DNA of 64,000 bases from the NCBI RefSeq assembly GCF_024807615.1, contig NZ_JANUCJ010000003.1:558001-622000 (forward strand), written 5' to 3'. Source of the DNA: Tsukamurella ocularis. GTDB lineage: Bacteria; Actinomycetota; Actinomycetes; Mycobacteriales; Mycobacteriaceae. Below, piece after piece: positions 17,177-25,535 of this stretch. Under the pieces are notes generated by a model. The model ran no database searches. It was not told where the DNA came from and saw only the letters and a list, made by a program, of their open reading frames with translations. The stretch's first letter is position 1. Each line of letters starts with the position of its first letter. The translations under genes were made by a program, and so were the position numbers.

Positions 17177-18168
17177 GCCGGCACCGCCTCGCGGGCGCCC
17201 GCGTCGGTGCGCAGCCCCAGGGCGCGCGCCGAATCCAGGACGCGGGTGAGGGCACCGTCGTCCACGCCGATCGTGACCGTCCCGACGGTGACGCCCCCGA
17301 CGGCCTGCACGGACGCGGAGAGCATTGCGACGGCGGCGCCCGTCTCGAGCGTGACGCGACTGAGCCAGTCGGCCGGCACCGTCGTGTCGTAGGTCAGGTG
17401 CACCGTCGTCTGGCCCGACGGTGCCGTCGCGGCAGGCCCGGCGGATCGGAGGGCCTCGCCGAGGACCGATTCCGGGTCGGTGAGCAGGCCGACGAGGGCG
17501 CCCTGTTCGGCGAGGATGCCGTGGTCGAGACGCGCGGCGCTGTCGGCGACGCGGACGATGGTGTCCATCTCGTGGGTGATGAGCACGACAGCGAGATCCA
17601 GCTCGTCGCGCACGTCCCGGAGCAGGTCGAGGTACTGCGCGGTGGCCTCCGGGTCGAGGCCCGACGTGGCCTCGTCGGAGAGCAGGACCTTGGGCCGCAG
17701 CGCCAGCGCGCGGGCGATCCCCACGCGCTGGCGCTGGCCGCCGGAGAGCTGGTGCGGGTAGTGGCCGGCCTTGTCCGCCAGCCCCACCCGGTCGAGCAAC
17801 TCGGCGACCCGCGCCCGCGTCTCCCCCTTGGTGACGCCCAGGTACTCCAGCGGCAGCGCGACGTTCTCGGCCGCGGTGCGACGGCGCAGCAGGCTGGACG
17901 CCTGGAAGACAGTGCCGATCCGGCGGCGGGCCGCCCGCAGCTGGCCCTCCGGCAGCGCCGTCAGGTCCTGCCCACCGATCACGACGGTGCCGCTCGTCGG
18001 CCGCTCCAACAGGTTCAGGCACTGCGCAAGCGTCGACTTGCCGGCGCCGCTGGGGCCCACGACGGCGAAGATCTCGCCCGCGGCCACCGTGAAGCCCACG
18101 TCGCGCAGCACGGGCGTCGCCGCCGCGCCGGTCCCGTAGGTCTTGGTGAGGTTCCGCACCTCGATCAT
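17173..18168 (-). CDS. metN: MetN-type ABC importer ATPase
   Basis: A 331-residue ATPase. Walker A is GPSGAGKST, the signature is LSGGQRQR, Walker B is KVLLSDEATSGLD, and the H-loop is VLITHEMD. A C-terminal regulatory region (from about residue 245) ends in VGTVTIGVDDGALTRVLD, resembling the NIL domain that senses cytoplasmic methionine in MetN. The ATG at 18168 follows a GAGGAGGACAG ribosome-binding site, which decides it over an upstream in-frame start. First gene of the importer operon. Confidence 0.9.
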   Translation of the reverse strand: MIEVRNLTKTYGTGAAATPVLRDVGFTVAAGEIFAVVGPSGAGKSTLAQCLNLLERPTSGTVVIGGQDLTALPEGQLRAARRRIGTVFQASSLLRRRTAAENVALPLEYLGVTKGETRARVAELLDRVGLADKAGHYPHQLSGGQRQRVGIARALALRPKVLLSDEATSGLDPEATAQYLDLLRDVRDELDLAVVLITHEMDTIVRVADSAARLDHGILAEQGALVGLLTDPESVLGEALRSAGPAATAPSGQTTVHLTYDTTVPADWLSRVTLETGAAVAMLSASVQAVGGVTVGTVTIGVDDGALTRVLDSARALGLRTDAGAREAVPA

Positions 18169-18257
18169 CTGTCCTCCTCGGAATGTGAGGAGAACAGTGC
18201 GGCACACGACTCCGCGAGAGAACGGTTGCGGTCACCCTGATTCGGGACCGCCCCGGC

Positions 18258-19670
18258 TCAGGAGTCGGAGGCGGAATAGATCATCTCGGCCGGCGCGCGG
18301 GACGTGCGCTTGGCGAGCGGGTAGTAGATCGCCGCGGTGCCGAGCAGCCCGACGATCCACGAGATGTCCGCGCCGCCGAGCATGTCCGTGACGGGCCCGG
18401 TGTACATCTTCTGCGCGAGGAACGGGATCTGGATGACGATGCCCGCGGCGTAGGCGAAGAGCGCCGCCCACTGCCACGATCCGTACCGGCCGGCCGGGTC
18501 GTAGAGCGCGGGGATGTCGATGCGCTCCTTGGAGATCACGTAGTAGTCGATGAGGTTGATCGCGCTCCACGGCGTGAACACCATGAGCAACACCAGCACG
18601 AAGTTCTTGAAGTTCTCCAGGAAGTCCGCGCTCGCGGCGATCGCGATGATCACGGAGACGGCGACGAAGCCGACGATGTACAGCGTGCGGGCGAGCGACG
18701 AGATCCGCGAGCCGCCGCCGAACGCGGTGACGGTGGTGAGCACCGACATGAAGCCGCCGTAGGCGTTGAGGACGTTGACCGTCAGCTTGCCCACCACGAT
18801 CACGAGATAGACGACAGCGGCCGCGGCGGCGGGTCCGGCGAGGTCGCCGAGGAAGCCGACCTGGTTGCTCAGGAAGGCCTTCGAGGCGCAGGCGGCGACG
18901 AGGGCTCCGAAGGTCATCGAGATCTGCGAGCCGATCACGCTGCCCGCGAACGTCGCCCAGAAGGTCGTGCGCTCCGGCGTCGACCGCGGCAGGTAGCGCG
19001 AGTAGTCCGCGACGTACGGGCCGAAGGTGAGCTGCCAACCGGCGCCGAGGGAGATCGCGAGCAGGAAGGTGACGATGTCGAAACCCTTGACGCCCACGAC
19101 GGCGCCCACGTCGTACGCGGAGAACAGGCGCACCATCAGGTACCCGATGCCGACGATCCCGACCACCGTGGCGATCCGACCGACGATGTGGATCAGCCGG
19201 TAGCCGACCACCGCGACGACCGCGGTCAGGGCGCCGAAGATCACGATCCCGACGGCGGGCTCGTCCACCCCGATCAGGCGGTTGATCGCCTGCCCGGAGA
19301 GCACCGTCCCCGTGGCCGCGAAGCCCAGGTACATGAGGATCACCAGCACCAGCGGCACCGCCGCGCCCTTCACCCCGAACTGCGCGCGACTGGAGATCAT
19401 CTGCGGCAGGCCCAGCCGCGGGCCCTGTGCCGCGTGCAGTGCCATGACGGCGCCGCCGAGCACGTTGCCGATCAGCACGCCGATGATCGCCCAGAGCGCG
19501 TCGGCGCCGAAGACGACGGCGAGGGCACCGTCGACGATGGCGGTGATCTGCAGGTTCGCCCCGAACCACAGCGTGAACTGGCTACGGGGCGTGCCGTGCC
19601 GCTCGGAGTCGGGCACCACGTCGATGGTGCGGCGTTCCCGCAGCGATGCCTTCGCGTTCGTCGTCTCCAT
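18258..19670 (-). CDS. NCS1-family nucleobase/allantoin-type permease
   Basis: A 470-residue permease with about twelve helices. FTLWFGANLQITAIVDGAL near the N-terminus, SRAQFGVKGA and YVADYSRYLPRST are signature stretches of the cytosine/purine/thiamine/allantoin (NCS1) family. The substrate cannot be assigned because no catabolic genes adjoin. It has its own promoter, overlapped by two palindromes, and is not joined to the tetR gene upstream (155-bp gap). Confidence 0.87.
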   Translation of the reverse strand: METTNAKASLRERRTIDVVPDSERHGTPRSQFTLWFGANLQITAIVDGALAVVFGADALWAIIGVLIGNVLGGAVMALHAAQGPRLGLPQMISSRAQFGVKGAAVPLVLVILMYLGFAATGTVLSGQAINRLIGVDEPAVGIVIFGALTAVVAVVGYRLIHIVGRIATVVGIVGIGYLMVRLFSAYDVGAVVGVKGFDIVTFLLAISLGAGWQLTFGPYVADYSRYLPRSTPERTTFWATFAGSVIGSQISMTFGALVAACASKAFLSNQVGFLGDLAGPAAAAAVVYLVIVVGKLTVNVLNAYGGFMSVLTTVTAFGGGSRISSLARTLYIVGFVAVSVIIAIAASADFLENFKNFVLVLLMVFTPWSAINLIDYYVISKERIDIPALYDPAGRYGSWQWAALFAYAAGIVIQIPFLAQKMYTGPVTDMLGGADISWIVGLLGTAAIYYPLAKRTSRAPAEMIYSASDS

Positions 19671-19733
19671 CGGGTTCCTTCGTTCTGGAGCGGAACTGCC
19701 ACGGGGCAGTGACGAGGATCACCCCGGCCATTC

Positions 19734-19764
19734 GTATAGTGCTGTCTATACAAATGTTTGTCAA
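19734..19764 (-). promoter_or_regulatory. Promoter of the NCS1 permease with two abutting palindromes
   Basis: On the minus strand TTGACA (19764-19759) and CACTAT (19741-19736) are 17 bp apart. The dyad GTATAGTGCTGTCTATAC (19734-19751) covers the -10 region and ACAAATGTTTGT (19750-19761) fills the spacer next to the -35. The placement suggests repression by a dimeric regulator, identity unknown. Confidence 0.6.
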
Positions 19765-19825
19765 GCCCCTTGCAGCTGCCAACGAGCAGGTCACGAGCGT
19801 TGTCACCCGATAGTTGACGTGCGCT

Positions 19826-20503
19826 TCAGCCGCCGCGGAGCTCCCGGACCAGGGCGAGGGCGGCGGCACCGTCGGGCAACTCGTCCATCCCCGCGGTGAG
19901 GGCGATCCCGAGGCAGGCGCCGCTGATCACGCGGTCGGCGTACTCGATCGGATCACCCCACGGCAGGAAGGGCTTGGCGACGAGCAACGAGGCGACGCCG
20001 TGCACGACGGTGAGCATGCGCAGCGCGATCGGCTGCGGATCGCCGGGCGGGTAGTAGCCCACCTCCTGCAGCTCGCGCACGTTCTGCTCGAGGTGTGCGA
20101 ACGCCGCGGTGGTCAGGACGACATCCACGGCCGAGGCGTCGTCGGACGGGGTCATGGCGGCGAGGCGATAGAGCTCGGGTGTCTCGAGCGCGAATCGGAC
20201 GTACCCCAGCCCCTGCGCACGCGCCGCGTCGAGCGGCGTCGGTGCCCCCTCCTCCGCCTCGGTGAGGACATCGTCGAGCTGGCCGAGGTACCGCGCGACG
20301 ACGGCGGTCAGCAGCGCCCCCTTGTCGGGGAAGTGCAGATAGATCGACGGCGGCGTGACACCGGCGCGCTGCGCCACCGCGCGGATCGAGACCGCGTCGG
20401 CGCTGCCCGTCTCGATGAGCAGATCGGTGGCGGCGTCGAGGATCTCGGTGGCGAGCCGCTCCCCGTCGCCGCGCTTGTTGCGCCGCCGTCGTCCCTGCTC
20501 CAT
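19826..20503 (-). CDS. TetR-family transcriptional regulator
   Basis: A 225-residue repressor. A basic N-terminal arm precedes the HTH (VSIRAVAQRAGVTPPSIYLHFPDKGALL, helices 2-3 around residues 38-60). The C-terminal domain contains PWGDPIEYADRVISGACLG, typical of TetR_C_13-like ligand domains. It starts 5 bp after the mmpL stop, so it is co-transcribed with the transporter and probably represses the pair through the tandem palindromes at 22697-22723. Confidence 0.88.
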   Translation of the reverse strand: MEQGRRRRNKRGDGERLATEILDAATDLLIETGSADAVSIRAVAQRAGVTPPSIYLHFPDKGALLTAVVARYLGQLDDVLTEAEEGAPTPLDAARAQGLGYVRFALETPELYRLAAMTPSDDASAVDVVLTTAAFAHLEQNVRELQEVGYYPPGDPQPIALRMLTVVHGVASLLVAKPFLPWGDPIEYADRVISGACLGIALTAGMDELPDGAAALALVRELRGG

Positions 20504-20508
20504 GGTGC

Positions 20509-22674
20509 CTACGATTCTCGCAGACCGACGCGGTCGTACAGCCGCTTCATCGGCGCCGGCGCCCACCAGTTCCACACCCCAGCCACCCGCATGAACGCGG
20601 GCACGAGCAGCATACGGATCAGGGTGGCGTCCAGCAGCACCGCGATCATCATGCCCACGCCGAACATCTTCATGAAGGAGACGCCGGCGAAACCGATGGC
20701 GGCGAAGACGATCGCCATGAGTAGCGCGGCGGCGGTCACCACCCGGCCGGTGCGGGTGATGCCCATCGCCACGGCCTCGTCGTTGGCCGCGTGATCCTTG
20801 GTCTCCGAGTGGTCCCAGAACTCCTTGATGCGGGAGAGCAGGAAGACCTCGTAGTCCATCGAGAGCCCGAAGGCGATGCAGAACATCAGCACCGGCATGT
20901 TCGCGATGATCGCGCCGGTCACCGTCGTGTCGAGCCCGCCGAGCCAGCCCCACTGGAAGATCGCGACCAGCGCGCCGAACACCGCCGACAGCGAGATCAC
21001 GTTCATCACCAGCGCCTTGATCGGCAGGACCAGGCTGCCGGTCAGCAGGAACAGCAGTATGAAGGTGGTCACCGCGATCACGATGAGCACCGTCGGGAGC
21101 GTGTCGAGGATCGACTGCACCGAGTCGCGATTGAGCTGCGCGGAGCCGCCGAAGGTCGGAGGCGCGGGAGCCTGTACCTCGTGCAGCCGGTCGAGCTGGT
21201 CGGAGGCGGCCTGCGACAGCGGGTCGAGCTTCGACGAGACCAGCAGCAGCGCCGTCCCGTTCGCAGCCCGGGCGGTCGGGTCACCGTCGGCGACGCGCTG
21301 CCCGGCGAGGTACGTGCCCGACGGGGCCACCACCGCACCGGTGTCCGGGACCTGCGAGAGACGCACGGCGTAGTCGGCCACGGCGCCGTCGTCGACGGTG
21401 CTCGTGAGGACGACGCTGACCTGCCCCGAGGCGTCCTCGGCGAAGTCGGAACGGATGGTGTCGCCCACCTGGTGGGAGCTCGACGACGACGGCAGTACTC
21501 GGTCGTCGGGAAAGCCGAAATGGATACTGAGGAAAGGTGTTCCGAGGATCAGCAGGAGCGCGACGAGCGCGAGGCCGATGGGCACGGCGCGGCGCAGGAC
21601 CGCGCGAGTCAGCCGGTAGAAGAGGCTGTCCTGCGGCGCGGGTTCCACACGGCGGCGGCCGATCGTCAGCGCGTCCACGCGGTCGCCGAGCACCGTGAGG
21701 ATCGCGGGCGTGAGGATCAGCGTGGCGAGGGCCGCGAAGACCACCACCGCGACACCCGCGTAGGCGAAGGAGCGCAGGAAGTACATGGGGAAGATGGCCA
21801 TCGCGGCGAGCGAGAGCCCGACGATGACCGCGGAGAAGAGCACGGTGCGGCCCGCAGTGTTCATGGTGCGGCGCAAGGCTTCCGGGCGGTCGCTGCCCGC
21901 GGCCACTTCCTCGCGGTAGCGGGAGATCACCAGCAGCGTGTAGTCGATCGCGAGCGCGAGCCCCATCGCGGTGGTGAGGTTGAGCGCGAAGATCGAGACG
22001 TCCGTGAACGTGGTGAAGGCGCGCAGGATGCCCGTGGTCGCGATGATCGCGGCGATGCCGACGAGCACGGGGATCGCCGCAGCGACCAGGCCGCCGAAAA
22101 CCCACACGAGCACGAGGAAGGTGATGGGAATGGCGACGGCCTCGGCGAGCAGCAGGTCACGCGAGGACTGGTCGTTGATCTGCGCGTAGCTGTATGCCTG
22201 GCCGCCGGGAGTCATGGTGACCGACGGGGGCGGCTGCGGCAGATCGCCGACGATGGCCTTCGCGTTGAGCGGGGCCTGGGATTCGCCGCCCGCGATGGCA
22301 GCGACGATCAGCGCCGTGCGCTTGTCCTCGCTGAGCAGCATCGGCGTTGGCGTGCTGAAGCCGTCGACGACGCTCTCGACGCGACCGTCGGCCTTGAGGC
22401 GGTCGACCAGGCCGCGGCCGTAGGCGCCCGCTGCCGCCTCCTGCCCTTCGGGGACCGAGACGGCGAGCACCAATGGCAGCCCGCCGCGGTGGAAATCGTC
22501 GGCCATGCGATCGTATGTCCGCATCGCCTCGGCCTGCGGGTCGACGTAGCCGCCGGCCTGCAGCTTGTCGGCGACACCGACGCCCGCGAGCCCGAGCCCC
22601 GCCAGCAGCAGCACGGCCAGTAGCAGCACGGCCTTCGCGCGGCGCGCGACGAAGCGGGTGAGTGCGTCGATCAT
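20509..22674 (-). CDS. MMPL-family RND transporter
   Basis: A 721-residue exporter with about twelve helices in two halves, each with a large extracytoplasmic loop after the first helix. TTAMGLALAIDYTLLVISRYREE and CIAFGLSMDYEVFLLSRIKE are the paired MMPL proton-relay segments. The family exports lipids, siderophores or drugs. With no lipid-synthesis gene beside it and a TetR gene in the same operon, a substrate-induced efflux pump is more likely than a dedicated cell-wall lipid exporter. Confidence 0.9.
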   Translation of the reverse strand: MIDALTRFVARRAKAVLLLAVLLLAGLGLAGVGVADKLQAGGYVDPQAEAMRTYDRMADDFHRGGLPLVLAVSVPEGQEAAAGAYGRGLVDRLKADGRVESVVDGFSTPTPMLLSEDKRTALIVAAIAGGESQAPLNAKAIVGDLPQPPPSVTMTPGGQAYSYAQINDQSSRDLLLAEAVAIPITFLVLVWVFGGLVAAAIPVLVGIAAIIATTGILRAFTTFTDVSIFALNLTTAMGLALAIDYTLLVISRYREEVAAGSDRPEALRRTMNTAGRTVLFSAVIVGLSLAAMAIFPMYFLRSFAYAGVAVVVFAALATLILTPAILTVLGDRVDALTIGRRRVEPAPQDSLFYRLTRAVLRRAVPIGLALVALLLILGTPFLSIHFGFPDDRVLPSSSSSHQVGDTIRSDFAEDASGQVSVVLTSTVDDGAVADYAVRLSQVPDTGAVVAPSGTYLAGQRVADGDPTARAANGTALLLVSSKLDPLSQAASDQLDRLHEVQAPAPPTFGGSAQLNRDSVQSILDTLPTVLIVIAVTTFILLFLLTGSLVLPIKALVMNVISLSAVFGALVAIFQWGWLGGLDTTVTGAIIANMPVLMFCIAFGLSMDYEVFLLSRIKEFWDHSETKDHAANDEAVAMGITRTGRVVTAAALLMAIVFAAIGFAGVSFMKMFGVGMMIAVLLDATLIRMLLVPAFMRVAGVWNWWAPAPMKRLYDRVGLRES

Positions 22675-22696
22675 CGTGCGTCCCCTTCCAGTTGTA

Positions 22697-22723
22697 TTAA
22701 CGGCGTTAAGTTAACAACGTTAA
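22697..22723. promoter_or_regulatory. Tandem TetR-type operator TTAACNNNGTTAA
   Basis: Two 13-bp palindromes lie side by side: TTAACGGCGTTAA (22697-22709) and TTAACAACGTTAA (22711-22723), centres 14 bp apart, nested in a larger dyad (TGTATTAACG/CGTTAATACA, 22693-22727). They sit 23-49 bp upstream of the mmpL start. The geometry suits two repressor dimers, most simply the co-transcribed TetR protein. Confidence 0.75.
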
Positions 22724-22782
22724 TACAGCGCCGTCAACCGCCCGGGGGCGGAGATCTCTGTCACCGGAAGACTGAAGTGGGC

Positions 22783-23406
22783 CTAGACGCCGCCGAGGCG
22801 ATTCTCACCGAGGGAATGCACGAACCGCGGGCCGAGGAGGGCCAGCTCGCGGGTGTACGTCTCGGACCAGCCACCGAAGGGCACGTGCGCGAGGTACTCG
22901 TTGCGGAAGCGCTCATCCTCGGAGACCTCGGTGACGCAGAAGTCGGGGATCGCGAGGTCCACGACGGGGCCCCCACGCTCCACCTCCGCCATCACGAGCG
23001 GGGCGTTGGCGCCGAGGAAGTCGTCGATGATCCACCCGTCCTCGCCGAGCCACATCGAGTAACGAACCTTGGCGACGACGTGCTCTGCGCGGCGTACGAT
23101 CTGCCCGGCGACCAGGGCGTCGAGCTCGCGCTCGGCCTCGTACCGGGTGCCGCTCACGGCGGGCCCCTTGGCGGTCATGGTGCCGGTGGTCACGCCGTCG
23201 AGGGCGTCGACGAGCGCGCCGGGATCGTCGGTCAGTTCGGCCGGTGCGGGGCCCTGCACGCGTACTCGGACGGCGTAACCGTCGGCGGCGAACAGGTAGG
23301 CCTGCACGATGAGGGTCGGCGTGGGGTCGAGGGCAGCGGCCTCGGGGACCTCACGGACGAAGAACTTTCGCTCGAACTCGAAGTCCCCGAAACCCTGCTC
23401 AGACAT
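22783..23406 (-). CDS. CYTH-domain protein (triphosphate tunnel metalloenzyme)
   Basis: A 207-residue protein with the signature ExExK as E10-x-E12-x-K14 (EFERK) at the start of strand 1. Further alternating charged strands follow, such as YAVRVRVQG, TMTAKGP and WIIDDFLG. CYTH enzymes act on triphosphates (inorganic triphosphate, thiamine triphosphate, or adenylate cyclase class IV). The length and soluble character fit a bacterial triphosphatase; the substrate is unknown. Transcribed alone. Confidence 0.82.
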   Translation of the reverse strand: MSEQGFGDFEFERKFFVREVPEAAALDPTPTLIVQAYLFAADGYAVRVRVQGPAPAELTDDPGALVDALDGVTTGTMTAKGPAVSGTRYEAERELDALVAGQIVRRAEHVVAKVRYSMWLGEDGWIIDDFLGANAPLVMAEVERGGPVVDLAIPDFCVTEVSEDERFRNEYLAHVPFGGWSETYTRELALLGPRFVHSLGENRLGGV

Positions 23407-23455
23407 GCCCCCACCGTAGCCGGTCAGGGCGGCGATCCGCGCGAAGCGGGACCGC

Positions 23456-23662
23456 TCAGACCAGCGTGTACCCGGCCTCCTTGACCGCAGCCTCGACGGC
23501 GTCGCGCGTCAGCTCGGCGTCGCTGGCGACGGTGACCGCACCGGTCTCCACGTTCACATCGACGCCGGTGACGCCGCCGATCTCCGAGATCTCCTCACGC
23601 ACCGAGGATGCGCAGTGTCCGCAGGTCATGCCGGTCACGGTGTAGGTGGTCTCCACTGCCAT
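23456..23662 (-). CDS. copZ: Heavy-metal-associated (CopZ-like) copper chaperone
   Basis: A 68-residue ferredoxin-like HMA domain with the metal site GMTCGHC (C14, C17). It binds Cu(I) and usually delivers it to a CopA ATPase, which is not in the window. The ATG at 23662 gives the standard length. A perfect CsoR-type palindrome lies 54-70 bp upstream, so copper induction is likely. The neighbours are unrelated, so this is a stand-alone member of a copper regulon. Confidence 0.9.
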   Translation of the reverse strand: MAVETTYTVTGMTCGHCASSVREEISEIGGVTGVDVNVETGAVTVASDAELTRDAVEAAVKEAGYTLV

Positions 23663-23715
23663 TTCTCGCTCCTTCAACAACTGACGCGATCGCGGATCGT
23701 CGCGCACCATCGATC

Positions 23716-23732
23716 ATACCCCCTAGGGGTAT
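23716..23732. promoter_or_regulatory. CsoR-type copper operator
   Basis: ATACCCCCTAGGGGTAT is an uninterrupted 17-bp palindrome of the form seen at CsoR-controlled copper genes (TACCC...GGGTA flanking a short centre). It lies directly upstream of the CopZ-like gene and touches the stop codon of the preceding serine hydrolase gene. No csoR gene is visible, so the regulator would act in trans. Confidence 0.72.
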
Positions 23733-24856
23733 TAGGCTGGCATCGCAGCCGTACAGAACCGCTCGATCGCCCCGCCCTCCGCGGGACCGGTGAGCTGCAA
23801 CTGTCCGAGCCACACCGCGATCCTGCCCGAGCCCGGATAGAAGTAGAACGCCGTACCCGATCCGCCGACCCAGCCGTACCGTCCCGGCACACTCCATGGG
23901 CGGGCGCGATCGACATCCACCGCGCCACCGTAGCCCCACGCGGCACCGTCGAGGAAGACGTTGCCCGGCTGGGGCGGCACCTGCACCGATGTCATCGCGG
24001 CCACAGACTCGGGGCGCAGGACGCGCGCCCCGTCGGACTCCCCTGCACCGCGCAGCATCCGGCCGAAGCGGAGCAGGTCGTCGAGGGTGGAGAGCAGGCC
24101 ACCACCACCGGATTCGAAGACCGGCTCGGCGAGGAAGGCACCGTCGGCCGGGTCGACGATCGCGAGTCCCTCCGGCGTCGACATCACGGCGTCGCCGAGC
24201 CGCGGCCGCATCGCCTCGGTCGCGCGGAAGGCAGTGTCGGCCATACCCAGCGGGTCGAGCACGGCGTCGCGCAGCACGTCGTCGAGCCTGCCGCCGGCGG
24301 CGCGGGCGAGAAGCACGCCGAGGAGGTCGGCACCCGTGTTGTAGGTCCACCCCTCCCCCGGCTGGTGTGCCAGCGGCAGGCGCGCGGCGGCCGCGAGCCA
24401 CTCGTCGGGCGGTGGGGTGCCGAGCGGGTCGACGGGGCCCTGGTGGAGGGTCCCGAATAGCTCCTGCATCAGAGGCGCCTCGAAGTCGGAAATCATGCCG
24501 AGGCCGCCGGTGAACGAGAGCAGGTGCCGCACGGTGATGGGGCGGACCGCGGGGACCGTGTCGTCGAGCGGGCCGCTCGGATCGCGGAGGACGCGGGGTT
24601 CGGCGAGATCAGGGAGCCAGCGCGCCACCGGGTCGTCCAGCCCGACGGTGCCGCGTTCGACGTGCACCAACGCCGCTGTCACGAGGATCGGCTTGCTCAG
24701 CGACGCGATGCGGAAGACGGTGTCGCGGGTCATCGGCACGCCCGCCGCCCGCTCGCCGCCGACGGCGACGTCGACGCCGGCGGGGTCGTCGAACGCCGCC
24801 ACCGCGCCCGGCAGGGGGCCCTGCACGATTTCCCGCTCGATCAGCTCGCTCAGCAT
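23732..24856 (-). CDS. Serine hydrolase, beta-lactamase/esterase family (class C-like)
   Basis: A 374-residue protein with the SxxK nucleophile motif at S52-L-S-K55, the second-motif tyrosine in WTYNTG, and a GGSGTAFYF segment in the position of the KTG-like third motif. There is no signal peptide, so it is more like EstB-type esterases of cytoplasmic location than a periplasmic beta-lactamase. Substrate unknown. It is divergent from the Nudix gene with about 40 bp between starts. Confidence 0.85.
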   Translation of the reverse strand: MLSELIEREIVQGPLPGAVAAFDDPAGVDVAVGGERAAGVPMTRDTVFRIASLSKPILVTAALVHVERGTVGLDDPVARWLPDLAEPRVLRDPSGPLDDTVPAVRPITVRHLLSFTGGLGMISDFEAPLMQELFGTLHQGPVDPLGTPPPDEWLAAAARLPLAHQPGEGWTYNTGADLLGVLLARAAGGRLDDVLRDAVLDPLGMADTAFRATEAMRPRLGDAVMSTPEGLAIVDPADGAFLAEPVFESGGGGLLSTLDDLLRFGRMLRGAGESDGARVLRPESVAAMTSVQVPPQPGNVFLDGAAWGYGGAVDVDRARPWSVPGRYGWVGGSGTAFYFYPGSGRIAVWLGQLQLTGPAEGGAIERFCTAAMPA

Positions 24857-24895
24857 GTCGCTCCCTCGACAGGATCGGTACGTACCCTCACAAGC

Positions 24896-25372
24896 ATGCC
24901 CATTCCCGAGTACGTGCGCAGCATCCGCGAGAAGATCGGCACCGACCTGCTGTGGCTGCCCGGCGTCGCCGCGGTCGTCGTCAACGAGACCGGCGAGGTG
25001 TTGCTCGGACGCCGCGCCGACACCGGCGAGTGGGCGTCGATCGCCGGCATCCTCGAGCCGGGTGAGCAGCCGGCGGAGGCCATCGTCCGCGAGATCCGCG
25101 AGGAGGCGGGTGTCGAGGCGGAGGTGCTCGATCTGCTCGCGGTCCGCACCGACGAGCCCGTGCACTACCCGAACGGCGATGTCGCGCAGTACCTCACGCT
25201 GCTGTTCCTGTGCCGATACCTCGCCGGTGAGGCGCACGTGGCCGACGACGAGTCGCTGGACATCGCGTGGTTCCACCCCGAAGCGCTGCCGCCGATGTCG
25301 CCGCGGCAAACGGAACGGGTGCGCCGGGGCCTCGCCGCCCTGCGCGGAGACACCCGCCCAGCGTGGCAGTAG
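24896..25372 (+). CDS. Nudix hydrolase
   Basis: A 158-residue protein with a complete Nudix box (Gx5Ex7REUxEExGU) beginning at GILEPGE and ending in REEAGV, about residues 50-72. It would hydrolyse a nucleoside diphosphate linked to another moiety, with Mg2+. The N-terminal YVRSIREKIGTDLLWLPGV and the WFHPEALP tail resemble ADP-ribose/NDP-sugar-type actinobacterial Nudix proteins. Substrate not assignable. Transcribed alone. Confidence 0.88.
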   Translation: MPIPEYVRSIREKIGTDLLWLPGVAAVVVNETGEVLLGRRADTGEWASIAGILEPGEQPAEAIVREIREEAGVEAEVLDLLAVRTDEPVHYPNGDVAQYLTLLFLCRYLAGEAHVADDESLDIAWFHPEALPPMSPRQTERVRRGLAALRGDTRPAWQ

Positions 25373-25409
25373 ACGTTCCGAAAATCGGGTTCAGCTGCGC
25401 TTGGCGGCA

Positions 25410-25446
25410 AGATTCGCCTGCACAGGACCGTGAAACGCTACTTTCG
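25410..25446 (+). repeat. Left copy of a 37-bp spaced repeat flanking the AbiEi-like gene
   Basis: Contains AGATTC, then 12 bases, CCGTGAAA, 4 bases, and ACTTTCG. The copy at 26431-26467 has the same three blocks at identical spacing (27 of 37 positions match). It ends 89 bp before the AbiEi-like start codon. Confidence 0.6.
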
Positions 25447-25535
25447 GTCGGGGATTCCTCCACACCTTCGCGTACATAACCTGATTTCTCCACAGGCACC
25501 CGGTCCTGCGACCGTTCCACAGCGGAGAGCGCCGC

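Noticed and set aside
15532-18257. A SAM or S-box riboswitch controlling the Met-type importer
   Set aside because: The 89 bases upstream of metN lack a recognisable aptamer core; a plain ribosome-binding site explains the leader.
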